From NCBI GenBank assembly GCA_022841795.1, contig JALHQU010000029.1, positions 1 to 51,589 of the forward strand: a DNA stretch of 51,589 nucleotides, read 5' to 3'. The translations under genes and the position numbers were made by a program. Positions 1 to 11,388 of this stretch are shown here, in pieces. Source of the DNA: Fimbriiglobus sp. Lineage in GTDB: Bacteria > Planctomycetota > Planctomycetia > Gemmatales > Gemmataceae. Below the pieces are notes generated by a model. It was not told the DNA's origin, searched no databases, and saw only the letters and a program-made list of their open reading frames with translations. Position 1 is the stretch's first letter; each line of letters opens with the position of its first letter.

Positions 1-59
1 ACCGGCGGGCCGCCGGTGCCACGGAAGAAAAAGCCCCGTGGCACCGGCGGCCCGCCGGT
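1..59. repeat. 24-bp perfect inverted repeat, terminator-like
   Basis: Arms 1-24 and 36-59 are exact reverse complements, separated by an 11-nt A-rich loop (25-35). It lies 8 bp beyond the stop of the minus-strand gene ending at 68, so it probably terminates that transcript. It belongs to the same structural class as the inverted repeats at 10100, 37636 and 41928. The element may extend left of the window. Confidence 0.75.
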
Positions 60-67
60 GTTCCGAC

Positions 68-3000
68 TTACGGCGTCTCGATCGTCACCGACACGATGAT
101 CGGCGCGGTGTCGTCCGGCCCCTTCACGAACTCGATCGTCTTGATCAGCTCCGGTCGCTTCGGGGTGATGCTCAGGTATCGCACCTGCTGGCGGCCCCGC
201 ATCTCGAACGCGAACTTCGACTCCGGCACGTCGCGCCGGCTGATGTAGTCGGCGAAGTGGACGCCGTTCTTCAGCTCGTGGTCCTCCGTCTTGCCGTCGG
301 CGTAGGTCAGCCGCACCGTCACGCTCACCGTCCCCTTCTCGCTCGCCGGGTAGCTCCACCCGCCGATGCCGCTGAGCAGGTGGATGGCCTTGGCCGGGGT
401 GTTGCACGGCAGGGTGACGCTCTTCGGCATCTTCGGCGGCTTGTCCCCGTTCTTGCCGTTCAGCATGACCACGTTCTTCACCGTGTCCCCGGCCGGGTCC
501 ACCAGGTGGAACGGCACCCCGTTGAACTCCTTCGGTTTCCAGTCGCGGAACACCAGCCGCTCGGCCTGCCCGTTCGCCTCGAAGAACATGCCGCGGGTGC
601 TGACCGTGGTGGCCACCTTGTCCAGCGGGATGGGCACGTACTTGCCCTTCAGGGTCATGAACTCGAGCAGGTCGGTCAGCTCGGTCTTCGTCATCTGCTT
701 CTCGAACCCCTCGGGCATGAGCGACTTCTTCGACTCGGTCAGCTCGTCCAGGTCGGCGGTGTTGATGGCCTGCTTCTTGTTCTCCGCGTCCAGCAGCTCC
801 ACCGTCGTCTTCGTCTGCGACGACAGCAGCCCGGTGACCACGCGGCCGTCCAGCAGGCGGGCGGTGTACGCCTTGAAGTTACCCTCCACGCTGCGGCTCG
901 GGTCGAGCACGGCGATCAGGATCTCCTCCTTCGGGTGGACGGCGAACCCGGTCAGGTCCGGGCCGATCTGCGCGCCCTCCCCGCCGTGCTTGTGGCACTT
1001 CGCGCAGTGGGTGACGAACGCCTTCTTGCCCAGCCCGGCGTCGCCCGTCTTCTTGACGACCTCGGTGAACTGGTCGATCACCTTCTGCCGGTCGGCGTCG
1101 GGCAGCCCGCCGCCCATCGCCAGCAGCTTCTTCGCCCGCTCGGCCACCTCGCCGTTCGGGTGGGCGGCCAGCGCCGTCTTCTGGTCCAGGTCGAGCATGT
1201 CGAACCGCAGCACACCCTTCTCGACCGCGTCCAGGAACGCCTTCGTCGGCTCCGGGCGGGCCAGCACCACCCGCAGGGCGAGCGGGCGGACGGCCGGCGG
1301 CAGGGACGGCAGCTTCGCCACCAGCGCCGGGCCGGCGGCCTTCGCCTTCGACCCGGCGAGCGCTTCGAGCAGGCCGGCCACCAGTTCCGGGCTGGCCTTG
1401 GCGGTGATGAGGCCGGCGAGCTTCTCGGCGGCGGCCTCGTCGGCCGGTAGGAACTCGACGATCTGCTTCGCCGCGGTCACGCGGGTGGCGTCCCCGGCTT
1501 TCTCGTCGGTGACGGTGACGAGCAGCCCCTTCGCCAGTTCGCCGAGTTGGGCGTCCAGCCCCCTCACCCCCCAGCCGGCGGCCAGCTTGAGCAGCCGCCC
1601 GCGGCTGGTCGGCGACGTGGCGGTCAGCGCCTTCGCCACCGCCTGCTCGTCGGCCGCGGTCAGCGTCGGCGATTTGGTCGTCGGCCAGCCGCTCGCCAGC
1701 CCGGACACGATGGCGTCCGACACCGCCGAGGCGTTCACCGCCGCGAGCATGGTGCCCACGTCGCTCGGCGCCTTCGCCGCGTGGCTGGCGGCGATCCGCT
1801 CGACGGTGGCCAGCGACTCCCGCGACCACGTCCGGTTCGGCATCGCGGCCAGCGATTTGAGTACCGGGGCGGCGTGGGCCACGCACGCGATCAGGGTGGC
1901 GTCGGCGTGCCCGCGGTCGGTGTTCGGGTCCAGGGCGGTCAGCCGCTTCGCCAGCTCCGCCCCGGCCGCGTCGGCGCTCGGCATGTCGGCCAGCGCCAGC
2001 AGGGCGGCCAGCCGCACGCCCGGATCAGCGTCGTCGAGCACGTTCGCGCCGAGGATCAGTTCGACCGACTTGGCGTCCTTCGGCAGCGTCTGGAGCGCCG
2101 CCTTCCGCACCGCCGCCGACCCCTTGTAGTTCAGCATCGACGACGTTTCGCCGCGGGCCTGGAGGCCGTCCAGCGTCCACAGCGCGTTGATGGCGGTGGT
2201 CGGCGACACGGCCGGGTTGCCGATCAGCTTGACGAGCGCGTTGACCACCGACTTGTCGCCGGCTTCCACCAGCAGCCGCTGGGCGTGCTGCCGCCAGAAC
2301 AGGTTGTCCGACTTGAGCGCCTCGACCAGTGCGTCGGGTTTCGCGCCGCTCAGGTCCAGCCGCTTCCTGTCGGCGGCTTTCGTGTACACCAGCCGGTAGA
2401 TGCGGCTGTGCGTCTTGTCGCGGGCGGGGGTCTCGTAGGCCGCCCCCTTGCCGGTGGTGAACCCGGCCGGCGTCGGGTTGTGTTGGACGATGAAGTTGTA
2501 CCAGTCGAGCACCCACACGTTCCCGTCCGGCCCGACCTGGGCGTCGATCGGGGCGGCCCACTCGTCGTCGGCGGCCACCAGGTTCCACCCGTACCGGGCG
2601 ACGTAGTTGGTGCCGCTCGGCTGAAGCACCAGGGCGGCCACCAGGTGGCCGGTCGGTTCGGACACGAACGCGGTGCGGTTCCAGTACGCTTCCGGATAGT
2701 TGCGGGCGGTGTAAATCGCGCACCCGGAGCCGGCGGTGAACCCGCCGTGCCAGTCCACCTGCCGCACGCCGTCGGTGATCGGGTGGAAGTTGTTGTTCAG
2801 CACGATGTTCTGCAGCACCCCGGGGTTCGCCCCCCGCACCTTCTCGTAATACCTGTTCGGGATGCCGACGTGGACCAGCGGGCAGCCGTTGGCGGTGCTG
2901 CCGAACAGTTCGCCGTCCTCGCTGAACGCCACCCCCCAGGCGTTGTTGTTCACGTTCCGCAGCAGTTCCAGCTTGGTCACCTTCAGCTTGTGTTCGCCGT

Positions 3001-4384
3001 CCTTCTCCAGCTTGAACCGGTACAACCCCTGGCCGAAGCGGAACGTCTCGCCAGCCACCGTGCCCCGCAGCCCGGCGTACCCGACCATCCCGTACACCCA
3101 GTTGTCGAACCCGTACCGCAGGTTGCTCGGCCCGGCGTGCGTGTCGTTCGTCCCCCAGCCGGTGATCACCTCCTGCCGCAGGTCGGCCTTGCCGTCCCCG
3201 TCGGTGTCCTTCAGGAACAGGGTGTGCGGCGCCTGGTGCACCAGCACCCCGCCGTGGACGCACAGCAGGCTGGTGGCGATGCTCAGCTGGTCGGCGAACG
3301 GGGTGATCTTGTCCGCCTTGCCGTCCCCGTCGGTGTCCTCGCACACGACGATGCCGTCGCGGCCCTGGCCCTCCTCCCGCTGCAGCTCGTTCGGGTAGTC
3401 GCGGGTGACGCTCACCCACAGCCGCCCGCGGTCGTCCCAGGTCATGGCGATCGGCTTGCCGCCGAACTGGTCGTCGGACGCGAACAGTTTCAGCTCGAAC
3501 CCCTCCGGCACGCTGTAGTGCTTCAGGCTCTTCTCGACTGACAGCGGCTTCTGCATCTTGGTGATCGGGTCGCCGATGGTGCCCCAGCGGGTGCTCTTCG
3601 GGTAGAACGGGATCTTCGCCTCGGCGTACTCGAAGTCTGTCTTGTCGCCGACGACCTTGGTCATTTTCGGGGCGTCGGTGTACGTCGTGGCCTCTTTCAG
3701 GTCCTGTCCGCACGCCCAGCGGGTGCCCCGCTCGACCAGCGTGTGGAACCCGTCGTGGCTCCACACACGGTGGTCATGCCCCCAGGCGGTGTAGAACACC
3801 CGCCCCTTCCCCTGCGTCCGCACCCACGTCCACGGCTCCTTCAGGTCGCGTTCGGCCCGCACCTCCAGCACCGTGCGGTCCGTCTCGTTGTGCTTGTGGT
3901 GCAGGTACGTCTCGTCCCAGCTCTCGAAGCTCTGGCAGCCTTGCATGATCGGATGGTCGGCCGCCACCGTCTGGGTGCGGAACACGCCGGTGGTGTGGGA
4001 GCGGAATTGCGCCCCGACCAGCTTGACGTAGTCGTCGTTGTTCACGAAGCAGTAGCTGGCGCAGTGCAGCGGGATGAACCCCTTGCCGCCGGCGACGTAG
4101 TCGAGGATGGCCTGCACGTGTTCCGGTTTGCCCGGCGTGTGGTTGGCGTAGATCATCAGCCCGTCGTACTTCGCCAGGTTGGCCGGGGTGATGTCGTCCA
4201 GCTTGTCGGTGTAGGTGAGGGCGATGCCCCGCTTGGCGAGGACGGGTTCGAGCAGCGCGAACCGCGTCTTCGGCTGGTGCCCGGCGTTGTCGCCGAGGAA
4301 CAGGATCGACAGTTTCGGCGGGGCGGCGGCGGACAGTGAGGCGGCCATCAGGCCGCACACCACCGCGAGCAGGGCACGGGGCAT
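68..4384 (-). CDS. Secreted ThuA-domain / PVC-type dehydrogenase-like protein with cytochrome c site
   Basis: A 1438-aa exported multidomain protein. The N-terminus is a signal peptide (hydrophobic stretch, Ala-rich end near residue 20). A ThuA-like domain of the class I amidotransferase fold follows (about 24-240). Next comes a PVC-type membrane-bound dehydrogenase beta-propeller (about 280-660) with Asp-rich calcium-type loops of the DTDGDGKAD kind, then HEAT-like alpha repeats (about 680-1090). A c-type haem site C1127-A-K-C-H1131 lies in a PVC haem-binding domain, and the C-terminus is a beta-rich, possibly carbohydrate-binding, domain. The family is very common in planctomycetes and is thought to oxidise sugars or related substrates in the periplasm; the substrate cannot be read here. 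AGGAG lies 8 nt before the ATG. It stands alone, with palindromes on both sides. Confidence 0.88.
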   Translation of the reverse strand: MPRALLAVVCGLMAASLSAAAPPKLSILFLGDNAGHQPKTRFALLEPVLAKRGIALTYTDKLDDITPANLAKYDGLMIYANHTPGKPEHVQAILDYVAGGKGFIPLHCASYCFVNNDDYVKLVGAQFRSHTTGVFRTQTVAADHPIMQGCQSFESWDETYLHHKHNETDRTVLEVRAERDLKEPWTWVRTQGKGRVFYTAWGHDHRVWSHDGFHTLVERGTRWACGQDLKEATTYTDAPKMTKVVGDKTDFEYAEAKIPFYPKSTRWGTIGDPITKMQKPLSVEKSLKHYSVPEGFELKLFASDDQFGGKPIAMTWDDRGRLWVSVTRDYPNELQREEGQGRDGIVVCEDTDGDGKADKITPFADQLSIATSLLCVHGGVLVHQAPHTLFLKDTDGDGKADLRQEVITGWGTNDTHAGPSNLRYGFDNWVYGMVGYAGLRGTVAGETFRFGQGLYRFKLEKDGEHKLKVTKLELLRNVNNNAWGVAFSEDGELFGSTANGCPLVHVGIPNRYYEKVRGANPGVLQNIVLNNNFHPITDGVRQVDWHGGFTAGSGCAIYTARNYPEAYWNRTAFVSEPTGHLVAALVLQPSGTNYVARYGWNLVAADDEWAAPIDAQVGPDGNVWVLDWYNFIVQHNPTPAGFTTGKGAAYETPARDKTHSRIYRLVYTKAADRKRLDLSGAKPDALVEALKSDNLFWRQHAQRLLVEAGDKSVVNALVKLIGNPAVSPTTAINALWTLDGLQARGETSSMLNYKGSAAVRKAALQTLPKDAKSVELILGANVLDDADPGVRLAALLALADMPSADAAGAELAKRLTALDPNTDRGHADATLIACVAHAAPVLKSLAAMPNRTWSRESLATVERIAASHAAKAPSDVGTMLAAVNASAVSDAIVSGLASGWPTTKSPTLTAADEQAVAKALTATSPTSRGRLLKLAAGWGVRGLDAQLGELAKGLLVTVTDEKAGDATRVTAAKQIVEFLPADEAAAEKLAGLITAKASPELVAGLLEALAGSKAKAAGPALVAKLPSLPPAVRPLALRVVLARPEPTKAFLDAVEKGVLRFDMLDLDQKTALAAHPNGEVAERAKKLLAMGGGLPDADRQKVIDQFTEVVKKTGDAGLGKKAFVTHCAKCHKHGGEGAQIGPDLTGFAVHPKEEILIAVLDPSRSVEGNFKAYTARLLDGRVVTGLLSSQTKTTVELLDAENKKQAINTADLDELTESKKSLMPEGFEKQMTKTELTDLLEFMTLKGKYVPIPLDKVATTVSTRGMFFEANGQAERLVFRDWKPKEFNGVPFHLVDPAGDTVKNVVMLNGKNGDKPPKMPKSVTLPCNTPAKAIHLLSGIGGWSYPASEKGTVSVTVRLTYADGKTEDHELKNGVHFADYISRRDVPESKFAFEMRGRQQVRYLSITPKRPELIKTIEFVKGPDDTAPIIVSVTIETP

Positions 4385-4444
4385 ACGTCGAACTCCTGGG
4401 CCGAACGGCCGCGGGGGAGGGAGGAGCAGTGCTTAGCACATCCG

Positions 4445-4480
4445 CCCCGGCGCCGGGGTGGGCGGACCCCGGCGCCGGGG
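4445..4480. terminator. GC-rich hairpin after the esterase gene
   Basis: Two copies of the self-complementary 14-mer CCCCGGCGCCGGGG (4445-4458 and 4467-4480), 8 nt apart, sit 2 bp after the stop of the minus-strand esterase gene. They can pair with each other or each fold alone. No U-tract is present, so intrinsic termination is uncertain. Confidence 0.5.
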
Positions 4481-4482
4481 CC

Positions 4483-6998
<2,516 letters not shown>

Positions 6999-7106
6999 CG
7001 GCGGGGTCGGGAGGGGATTCGTGCGTGTACACACGATCGGCTCAGAGAGGGTATGGGCGTCGGCTCCGGAACACCAGTGAGAAAACCATGAGGGTAGACC
7101 GCTGAA

Positions 7107-8273
7107 CTATCCCGCCCCGTCGGCGACGGCGTTGGTCAGGTGCTGCACGGCGGCGGCCACCGCCCCCTGCCGCTTGTGCCCCTTCGACCGGGTGATGCGG
7201 CAGTCGGCGAAGTTCGGCGGCAGCGCCCGCCGGCGGGTGAACTCGACCACCCGGTCGAACAGCCCGTCGTCCGCATCGAACAGGCGGGTGTGGATGAACA
7301 CCGCCGCCGGGTTGAGCAGGTTGACCACCGCCGCCACCGCCACCGACAGGTACACGGCGGTGTCGTGCAGTTCCTTCGCCAGCGGGCCGCGGCCGGACCG
7401 GGCGATGTCCACCGCCTCGTCGAACGACACCTCGCGGTTCAGCCGCCGGCCCACCCGCCGGGCGAACGCCGCATCGTTGCACTCGGTCTCCAGGCAGCCG
7501 GTGTTCCCGCACCCGCACGCGTGCCCGCCGTCCGCCACCACCGTGACGTGCCCGATCTCGCCGGCCAGCCCGCTGTGCCCGGTGAGCAGCCGCCCGCCGC
7601 TCATCACCCCCAGCCCCACCCCCACCCCGATGTCGAGGACGGCGAAGTCGTCCAGCCCGACCGCCTGCCCGTAGTGCCGTTCGGCCAGGCACAGGGCGTG
7701 TGACTCGTGGACCACCGCCCCGGCCACCCCCAGCCGCTGCCCCAGGTCCTTCGCCGGGGTGTGCCCGTTCGTGTACGGCAGGTTCGGGGACAGCACCCCC
7801 CGCCCGGCCCGCTCGTCGAGCAGCCCCGGCAGACTCACCCCGACGCCCAACGTGTTCACCCCGTCCTTGCCGATCACCGCCCGGCACTGTTTCTCGACCG
7901 CGTCCAGCAGTTTGGGGTAGGTTGCGGGCGTCGGGAACGTGCGGGCGTCGGCGTGCAGCACCCCGTCCAGCCCGGCGCTCACCACCTCGCAGTGGTCGGC
8001 GTCGATCACCACCCCGATCACCTGCACCCGCTCGGTGGCCAGCCGCAGATTCACCCCCGGCCGCCCGCGGGCGTTGTCCGACGTGGCCGTCTCCTCCAGC
8101 AGCCCGGCCCGCAGGAGCGACGCCACCGCCTTGGACACGGTGGGCGGGCTGAGGCCGGACAGCCGCGCCACCTCCGCCCGCGACACCGGCCCGCGGGCCT
8201 GGATGAGGCGGAGCACCTGCCGCTCGTTCAGCTTGCCGACCAGCCCCGGCCGGAGGGCGGTGATGCGGTCCAT
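7107..8273 (-). CDS. ROK-family transcriptional regulator (NagC/Mlc/XylR type)
   Basis: A 388-aa protein with an N-terminal winged helix (about 10-70; SRAEVARLSGLSPPTVSKAV is a clear helix-turn-helix) and a C-terminal sugar-kinase-like ROK domain. The ROK signature is visible: a glycine-rich DIGVGVGLG loop, GEIGHV, and the zinc-binding cluster HACGCGNTGCLE. ROK repressors sense sugars or sugar phosphates. No sugar-utilisation gene lies beside it, so the target is unknown; the nearby secreted dehydrogenase and esterase genes are candidates. The start is ATG at 8273; a TTG 24 nt upstream is possible but less likely. The gene is preceded by the PAS-GAF gene running in the opposite sense of distance, with a gap of about 90 nt. 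Confidence 0.85.
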   Translation of the reverse strand: MDRITALRPGLVGKLNERQVLRLIQARGPVSRAEVARLSGLSPPTVSKAVASLLRAGLLEETATSDNARGRPGVNLRLATERVQVIGVVIDADHCEVVSAGLDGVLHADARTFPTPATYPKLLDAVEKQCRAVIGKDGVNTLGVGVSLPGLLDERAGRGVLSPNLPYTNGHTPAKDLGQRLGVAGAVVHESHALCLAERHYGQAVGLDDFAVLDIGVGVGLGVMSGGRLLTGHSGLAGEIGHVTVVADGGHACGCGNTGCLETECNDAAFARRVGRRLNREVSFDEAVDIARSGRGPLAKELHDTAVYLSVAVAAVVNLLNPAAVFIHTRLFDADDGLFDRVVEFTRRRALPPNFADCRITRSKGHKRQGAVAAAVQHLTNAVADGAG

Positions 8274-8364
8274 GCGAACACGGTATGCGACCGGCAAGGC
8301 GGCGGGAAGGGAATTGCTAAGCGAGCCGAATGAAAGCGGGATGAGAGGGAATCGGGAGGTCGAA

Positions 8365-10035
8365 TCAGTCCGCGGCCAGCACCGCGTTCACCACCTGGTC
8401 CTGCTTGAACGGCTTGAACAGGATGTGCTTCAGCCCGTCGCCGCGGGCCTTCACGATCGAGTGGGCGGCGTCGTACCCGAACCCGGTGGTCATGGCCACC
8501 CGCACCCCCGGCCGCGTCTGGCGGATGCTCTTGTACGTGTCGTACCCGCCCAGGTCCACCGGCCGCACCTCCATGAACACCGCGTCGTACTCCACCCCGG
8601 CGAGCAGGGCCAGCCCCTCGGCCGCGGTGCCCACCGTCTCGGCCGTCGCCCCCAGCCGCTCGACCACCAGGTGCGCCTCCCGCCGCAGCCGCGGGTCTTG
8701 CTCGATGATGAGCACCCGCTTGCCGGCCAGCGGCTTGACGCCACCCTCGCCGGCCTGCTCGCCCACCCGCCGCACGCAGTCCTTCACCTGCCGGGCGCGG
8801 TCCACGATCTTCCGCAGGTGCCCGACCACCGAGTCGTCCCGGTCGCCGAGCTGCCGCAGCAGCACGGCGGCGCTGGCCAGCACGTCGTCCACCGGCAGGG
8901 CGATCTCCCGGCTGACCAGCTCGACCGACTGGGTGGCGGCGCACGTCTGCTGGGCGGTGAGCAACTCCAGGTTGTGCAAGGCGGCGGCGATCTCCTTGCT
9001 GAACAGCTCGGTGAACTGCAAATCTTCGGCGGTGAACCCGTTCGTCACCGGGCTTTCGACGTTGAACGTGCCGACCAGTTCGTTCAGGTGGACGAGCGGG
9101 ACGGTCAGGCTGCTGCGGGCCTCGGTCGCCCCGCGGATGTAGTGCGGGTCGGTCGAGGCGTCGGTACACAGGTAGCTGCGGCGGTGGTACGCCACGTACC
9201 CGGTGACGCCGTTGCCGGTGGGCAGCGCCTCCAGCCGGCGGGCAGCCGCCTCCGGCGTCATCCCCTCGTCCAGCAGCGGCTTCAGCTCGTTCGTCTTCTT
9301 GTCGAAGATCCGCACCTCGATGATGTCGTAGTGCAGCAGGTCGTGGATCAGCCGCCGCAGGTTGTGCTTGAGCGACTCGATCCGCTCGGGCACGCTCACC
9401 TCGGCGATGTTCGCCGCGTCCAACTCGACCAGCTCGCGGCCGGCCTGGTGCAGGGCGTCGAGTTTCCGCTGCCGCTCCACCTCGGCGGTCACGTCCCGGC
9501 ACAGCACCAGCAGCTGCACCACCGTGCCGTCCGGCGCGTACACCGGGTGAACGCTGGCGTCGGCGAACTCGGGCGTGCGGTCCGGGCGGTGCAACCGAAC
9601 GGCCACCGCGTTCCCGGCCATCGCGGCGGTGAGCGGGTCCGGCTGGTCGGTGGCGACGGTAGCCACATTCAGGGCGACCCGCAGCGGTTGCCCGGTCGGG
9701 TCGGCCCCGCACCACGCCTTCAGCCGGTCGTTCGCCCAGCGGATGACGCCGGCGGTGTCGGTGAGCGCGATGCCACGGTCGGCGTGGGTGAGGATGAGGG
9801 CGTCGCGGCGGTAGTCGGTGAAGAACGCGGCCAGCCGGGCCGGGTCGGCGACCACCGCCGTGAACCCGCCGTCGTGCAGGGCGTCGGCCACCGCCTTCGG
9901 GTCCGACAGACGCACCGTGTCCGTCCCCTCCAAAAGCGGGGAGGCGGGCGAGACCGGACCGAACACCAGCGTCCGGGAGCGGGTTGCGGCGTCGGTGTCG
10001 GTCAAGGTGTCGGGGTCGATCAGGCGTGTGTCCAC
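8365..10035 (-). CDS. PAS-GAF signalling protein with degenerate phosphotransfer and receiver domains
   Basis: A 556-aa sensor-type protein: an N-terminal segment of unclear fold (1-70), PAS (about 80-200), GAF (about 255-370), a two-helix DHp-like segment, and a C-terminal receiver fold (about 435-556). The DHp-like segment reads SREIALP where kinases usually have the phospho-accepting His, and no HATPase domain follows, so it should not be a kinase. In the receiver the beta-3 phospho-site reads AVFMEVRP, so Glu replaces Asp; the downstream Thr (MTTG) and Lys (FKPF) are kept. This resembles a constitutively phospho-mimicking receiver. The minus-strand frame is open far upstream to 12630, but that part is only the antisense of the lpxK and waaF genes. 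The GTG at 10035 is chosen because a promoter lies just before it. Confidence 0.75.
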   Translation of the reverse strand: MDTRLIDPDTLTDTDAATRSRTLVFGPVSPASPLLEGTDTVRLSDPKAVADALHDGGFTAVVADPARLAAFFTDYRRDALILTHADRGIALTDTAGVIRWANDRLKAWCGADPTGQPLRVALNVATVATDQPDPLTAAMAGNAVAVRLHRPDRTPEFADASVHPVYAPDGTVVQLLVLCRDVTAEVERQRKLDALHQAGRELVELDAANIAEVSVPERIESLKHNLRRLIHDLLHYDIIEVRIFDKKTNELKPLLDEGMTPEAAARRLEALPTGNGVTGYVAYHRRSYLCTDASTDPHYIRGATEARSSLTVPLVHLNELVGTFNVESPVTNGFTAEDLQFTELFSKEIAAALHNLELLTAQQTCAATQSVELVSREIALPVDDVLASAAVLLRQLGDRDDSVVGHLRKIVDRARQVKDCVRRVGEQAGEGGVKPLAGKRVLIIEQDPRLRREAHLVVERLGATAETVGTAAEGLALLAGVEYDAVFMEVRPVDLGGYDTYKSIRQTRPGVRVAMTTGFGYDAAHSIVKARGDGLKHILFKPFKQDQVVNAVLAAD

Positions 10036-10041
10036 GACAGA

Positions 10042-10070
10042 ATTGTAGGGTACACGGGCCGTTCGCTCAA
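10042..10070 (-). promoter_or_regulatory. Candidate sigma-70 promoter giving a leaderless mRNA
   Basis: On the minus strand, TTGAGC (10070-10065) and TACAAT (10047-10042) are separated by 17 nt and match the -35/-10 consensus at 4/6 and 5/6 positions. The GTG codon of the PAS-GAF gene begins 7 nt after the -10, about where transcription should start, and there is no Shine-Dalgarno. This predicts a leaderless transcript. Confidence 0.5.
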
Positions 10071-10099
10071 GCGCGACATACCCGCCGCGGCCGAACAAT

Positions 10100-10156
10100 G
10101 TGTTCCACTCGCTCCGCGAGTGGGGCCGGATGCCACTCGCGGAGCGAGTGGAACAC
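10100..10156. repeat. 24-bp perfect inverted repeat with CGCTCCGCG core
   Basis: Arms 10100-10123 and 10133-10156 are exact reverse complements around a 9-nt loop. Each arm is itself a small palindrome (CCACTCG-CTCCG-CGAGTGG). It lies in the divergent gap between the PAS-GAF gene and lpxK. A close relative with the same core lies at 37636-37700. Confidence 0.7.
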
Positions 10157-10239
10157 TCAACCCGGCCGAACATCCGCGTTGACACCCGGTCCGCCCGCCC
10201 GCTACCTTCTCCCTCACCGTCGTCGCCGGAGTGCCAATT

Positions 10240-11298
10240 GTGCCCGCCAGCCGGTTCCACGCCCTGATCCGCGGCGAGCGGCGGGGGCCGGTGGCGTACC
10301 TGCTGCGGGCCGGGCTGTGGTGGGCGCGGCTGCCCTACGCCGTCGGCGTGTGGGTCCGCAACCGGGGGTTCGACCGCCACCCGACGCGGGCCGTCCGCGT
10401 GCCGGTGCCGGTGGTGTGCGTCGGCAACCTGACCCTGGGCGGCACCGGCAAGACGGTGTGCGTGGAGTACATCGCCCGGTTCTACCGGGAGCAGGACCGG
10501 GCGGTGGCGATCCTCAGCCGCGGGTACGGTTCGACCGACGGCGGGTCGAACGACGAGGCGATGATGCTGGAGGAGAACCTGCCGGACGTGCCGCACCTGC
10601 AAGGGGCGGACCGGGTGAAAGTGGCGAACACCGCTGTCGAGGAATTGGAGAGCGACCTGCTCGTGCTGGACGACGGGTTTCAACACCGCCGGCTGCACCG
10701 CGACCTGGACGTGGTGCTGATCGACGCCACCCGCCCGTTGGCCGGCGAGTACCTGTTCCCACGCGGCACCCTGCGGGAGCCGGTCGGATCGCTGAAGCGG
10801 GCCGGGTTCGTGCTGTTCACCCGCTGCGATCAGGCGCCGGAGGAATCGGTCCAGCGACAGATAGACTGGGTGAAGGAGCGGTTCCCGAACCTGCCCGTCG
10901 GACGGACCGTTCACCAGCCGGTCGAACTGGTAGGGCCGGATGGGGCGACGGCGAGCGTGGCGGAGGTGGCCGGCAAACCCGTGGCGACGGTGTGCGGCGT
11001 CGGCAACCCGGAGTCGTTCGCCCGCACCGTGGCCGACCTCGGGGCGGCGGTGATCGCCTCCCGCGTGTACCCGGACCACCACGCCTACACCGCCGACGAC
11101 GTGGCCGAGCTGACTGCCTGGGCCGAAACTCTGCCGCCCGACGCGGTCGTCCTCACCACCCAAAAGGATTGGGTGAAGCTGCGGGTGGGGGAACTCGGCG
11201 GGCGGAAGCTGTGGGCGGTGCGGGTGGGGCTGAAGTTCCTCAACGGCGAGGAGCGGTTCCGCGAGGTGCTGCGGGGCGTGATCCCGGACTGGGGCTGA
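10240..11298 (+). CDS. lpxK: Tetraacyldisaccharide 4'-kinase LpxK
   Basis: A 352-aa membrane-associated P-loop kinase that phosphorylates the 4' position of the lipid A disaccharide in the last common steps of lipid A synthesis. Diagnostic motifs are the LpxK P-loop GNLTLGGTGKT (about residue 62), SRGYGS, and the Walker-B-like LDDGFQHRRLHRDLD (about 145). A hydrophobic N-terminal helix (about 15-35) fits membrane attachment. Length is normal for the family. The frame is also open from a GTG at 10231, but GGAG lies 7 nt before the GTG at 10240, which is preferred. It is the first gene of the LPS core operon, so this planctomycete probably makes lipid A. A block of three hairpins separates it from the next gene. 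Confidence 0.93.
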   Translation: MPASRFHALIRGERRGPVAYLLRAGLWWARLPYAVGVWVRNRGFDRHPTRAVRVPVPVVCVGNLTLGGTGKTVCVEYIARFYREQDRAVAILSRGYGSTDGGSNDEAMMLEENLPDVPHLQGADRVKVANTAVEELESDLLVLDDGFQHRRLHRDLDVVLIDATRPLAGEYLFPRGTLREPVGSLKRAGFVLFTRCDQAPEESVQRQIDWVKERFPNLPVGRTVHQPVELVGPDGATASVAEVAGKPVATVCGVGNPESFARTVADLGAAVIASRVYPDHHAYTADDVAELTAWAETLPPDAVVLTTQKDWVKLRVGELGGRKLWAVRVGLKFLNGEERFREVLRGVIPDWG

Positions 11299-11301
11299 CC
11301 G

Positions 11302-11377
11302 TGAAGCCGCTTGCGGCTTCGCCTCTTCTCCGACGCGGAGCGTCGGACCCGTGCGTTCCCACGCGGAGCATGGGAAC
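11302..11377. repeat. Three consecutive small hairpins in the lpxK-waaF gap
   Basis: Three palindromes follow each other: GAAGCCGCTTGCGGCTTC (about 11304-11321), TCCGACGCGGAGCGTCGGA (about 11328-11346) and one with GTTCCCA/TGGGAAC arms around CGCGGAGCA (about 11355-11377). The last two share a CGCGGAGC core with the repeats at 10100 and 37636. They fill the gap between two co-directional genes, so they may act as RNA stem-loops within the transcript. Confidence 0.65.
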
Positions 11378-11388
11378 GAGAAAAGTTC

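Noticed and set aside
7025..7032. GTGTACAC palindrome near the MarR start as its operator
   Set aside because: Only 8 bp, not extended symmetrically, and too short for a MarR site without a second copy.
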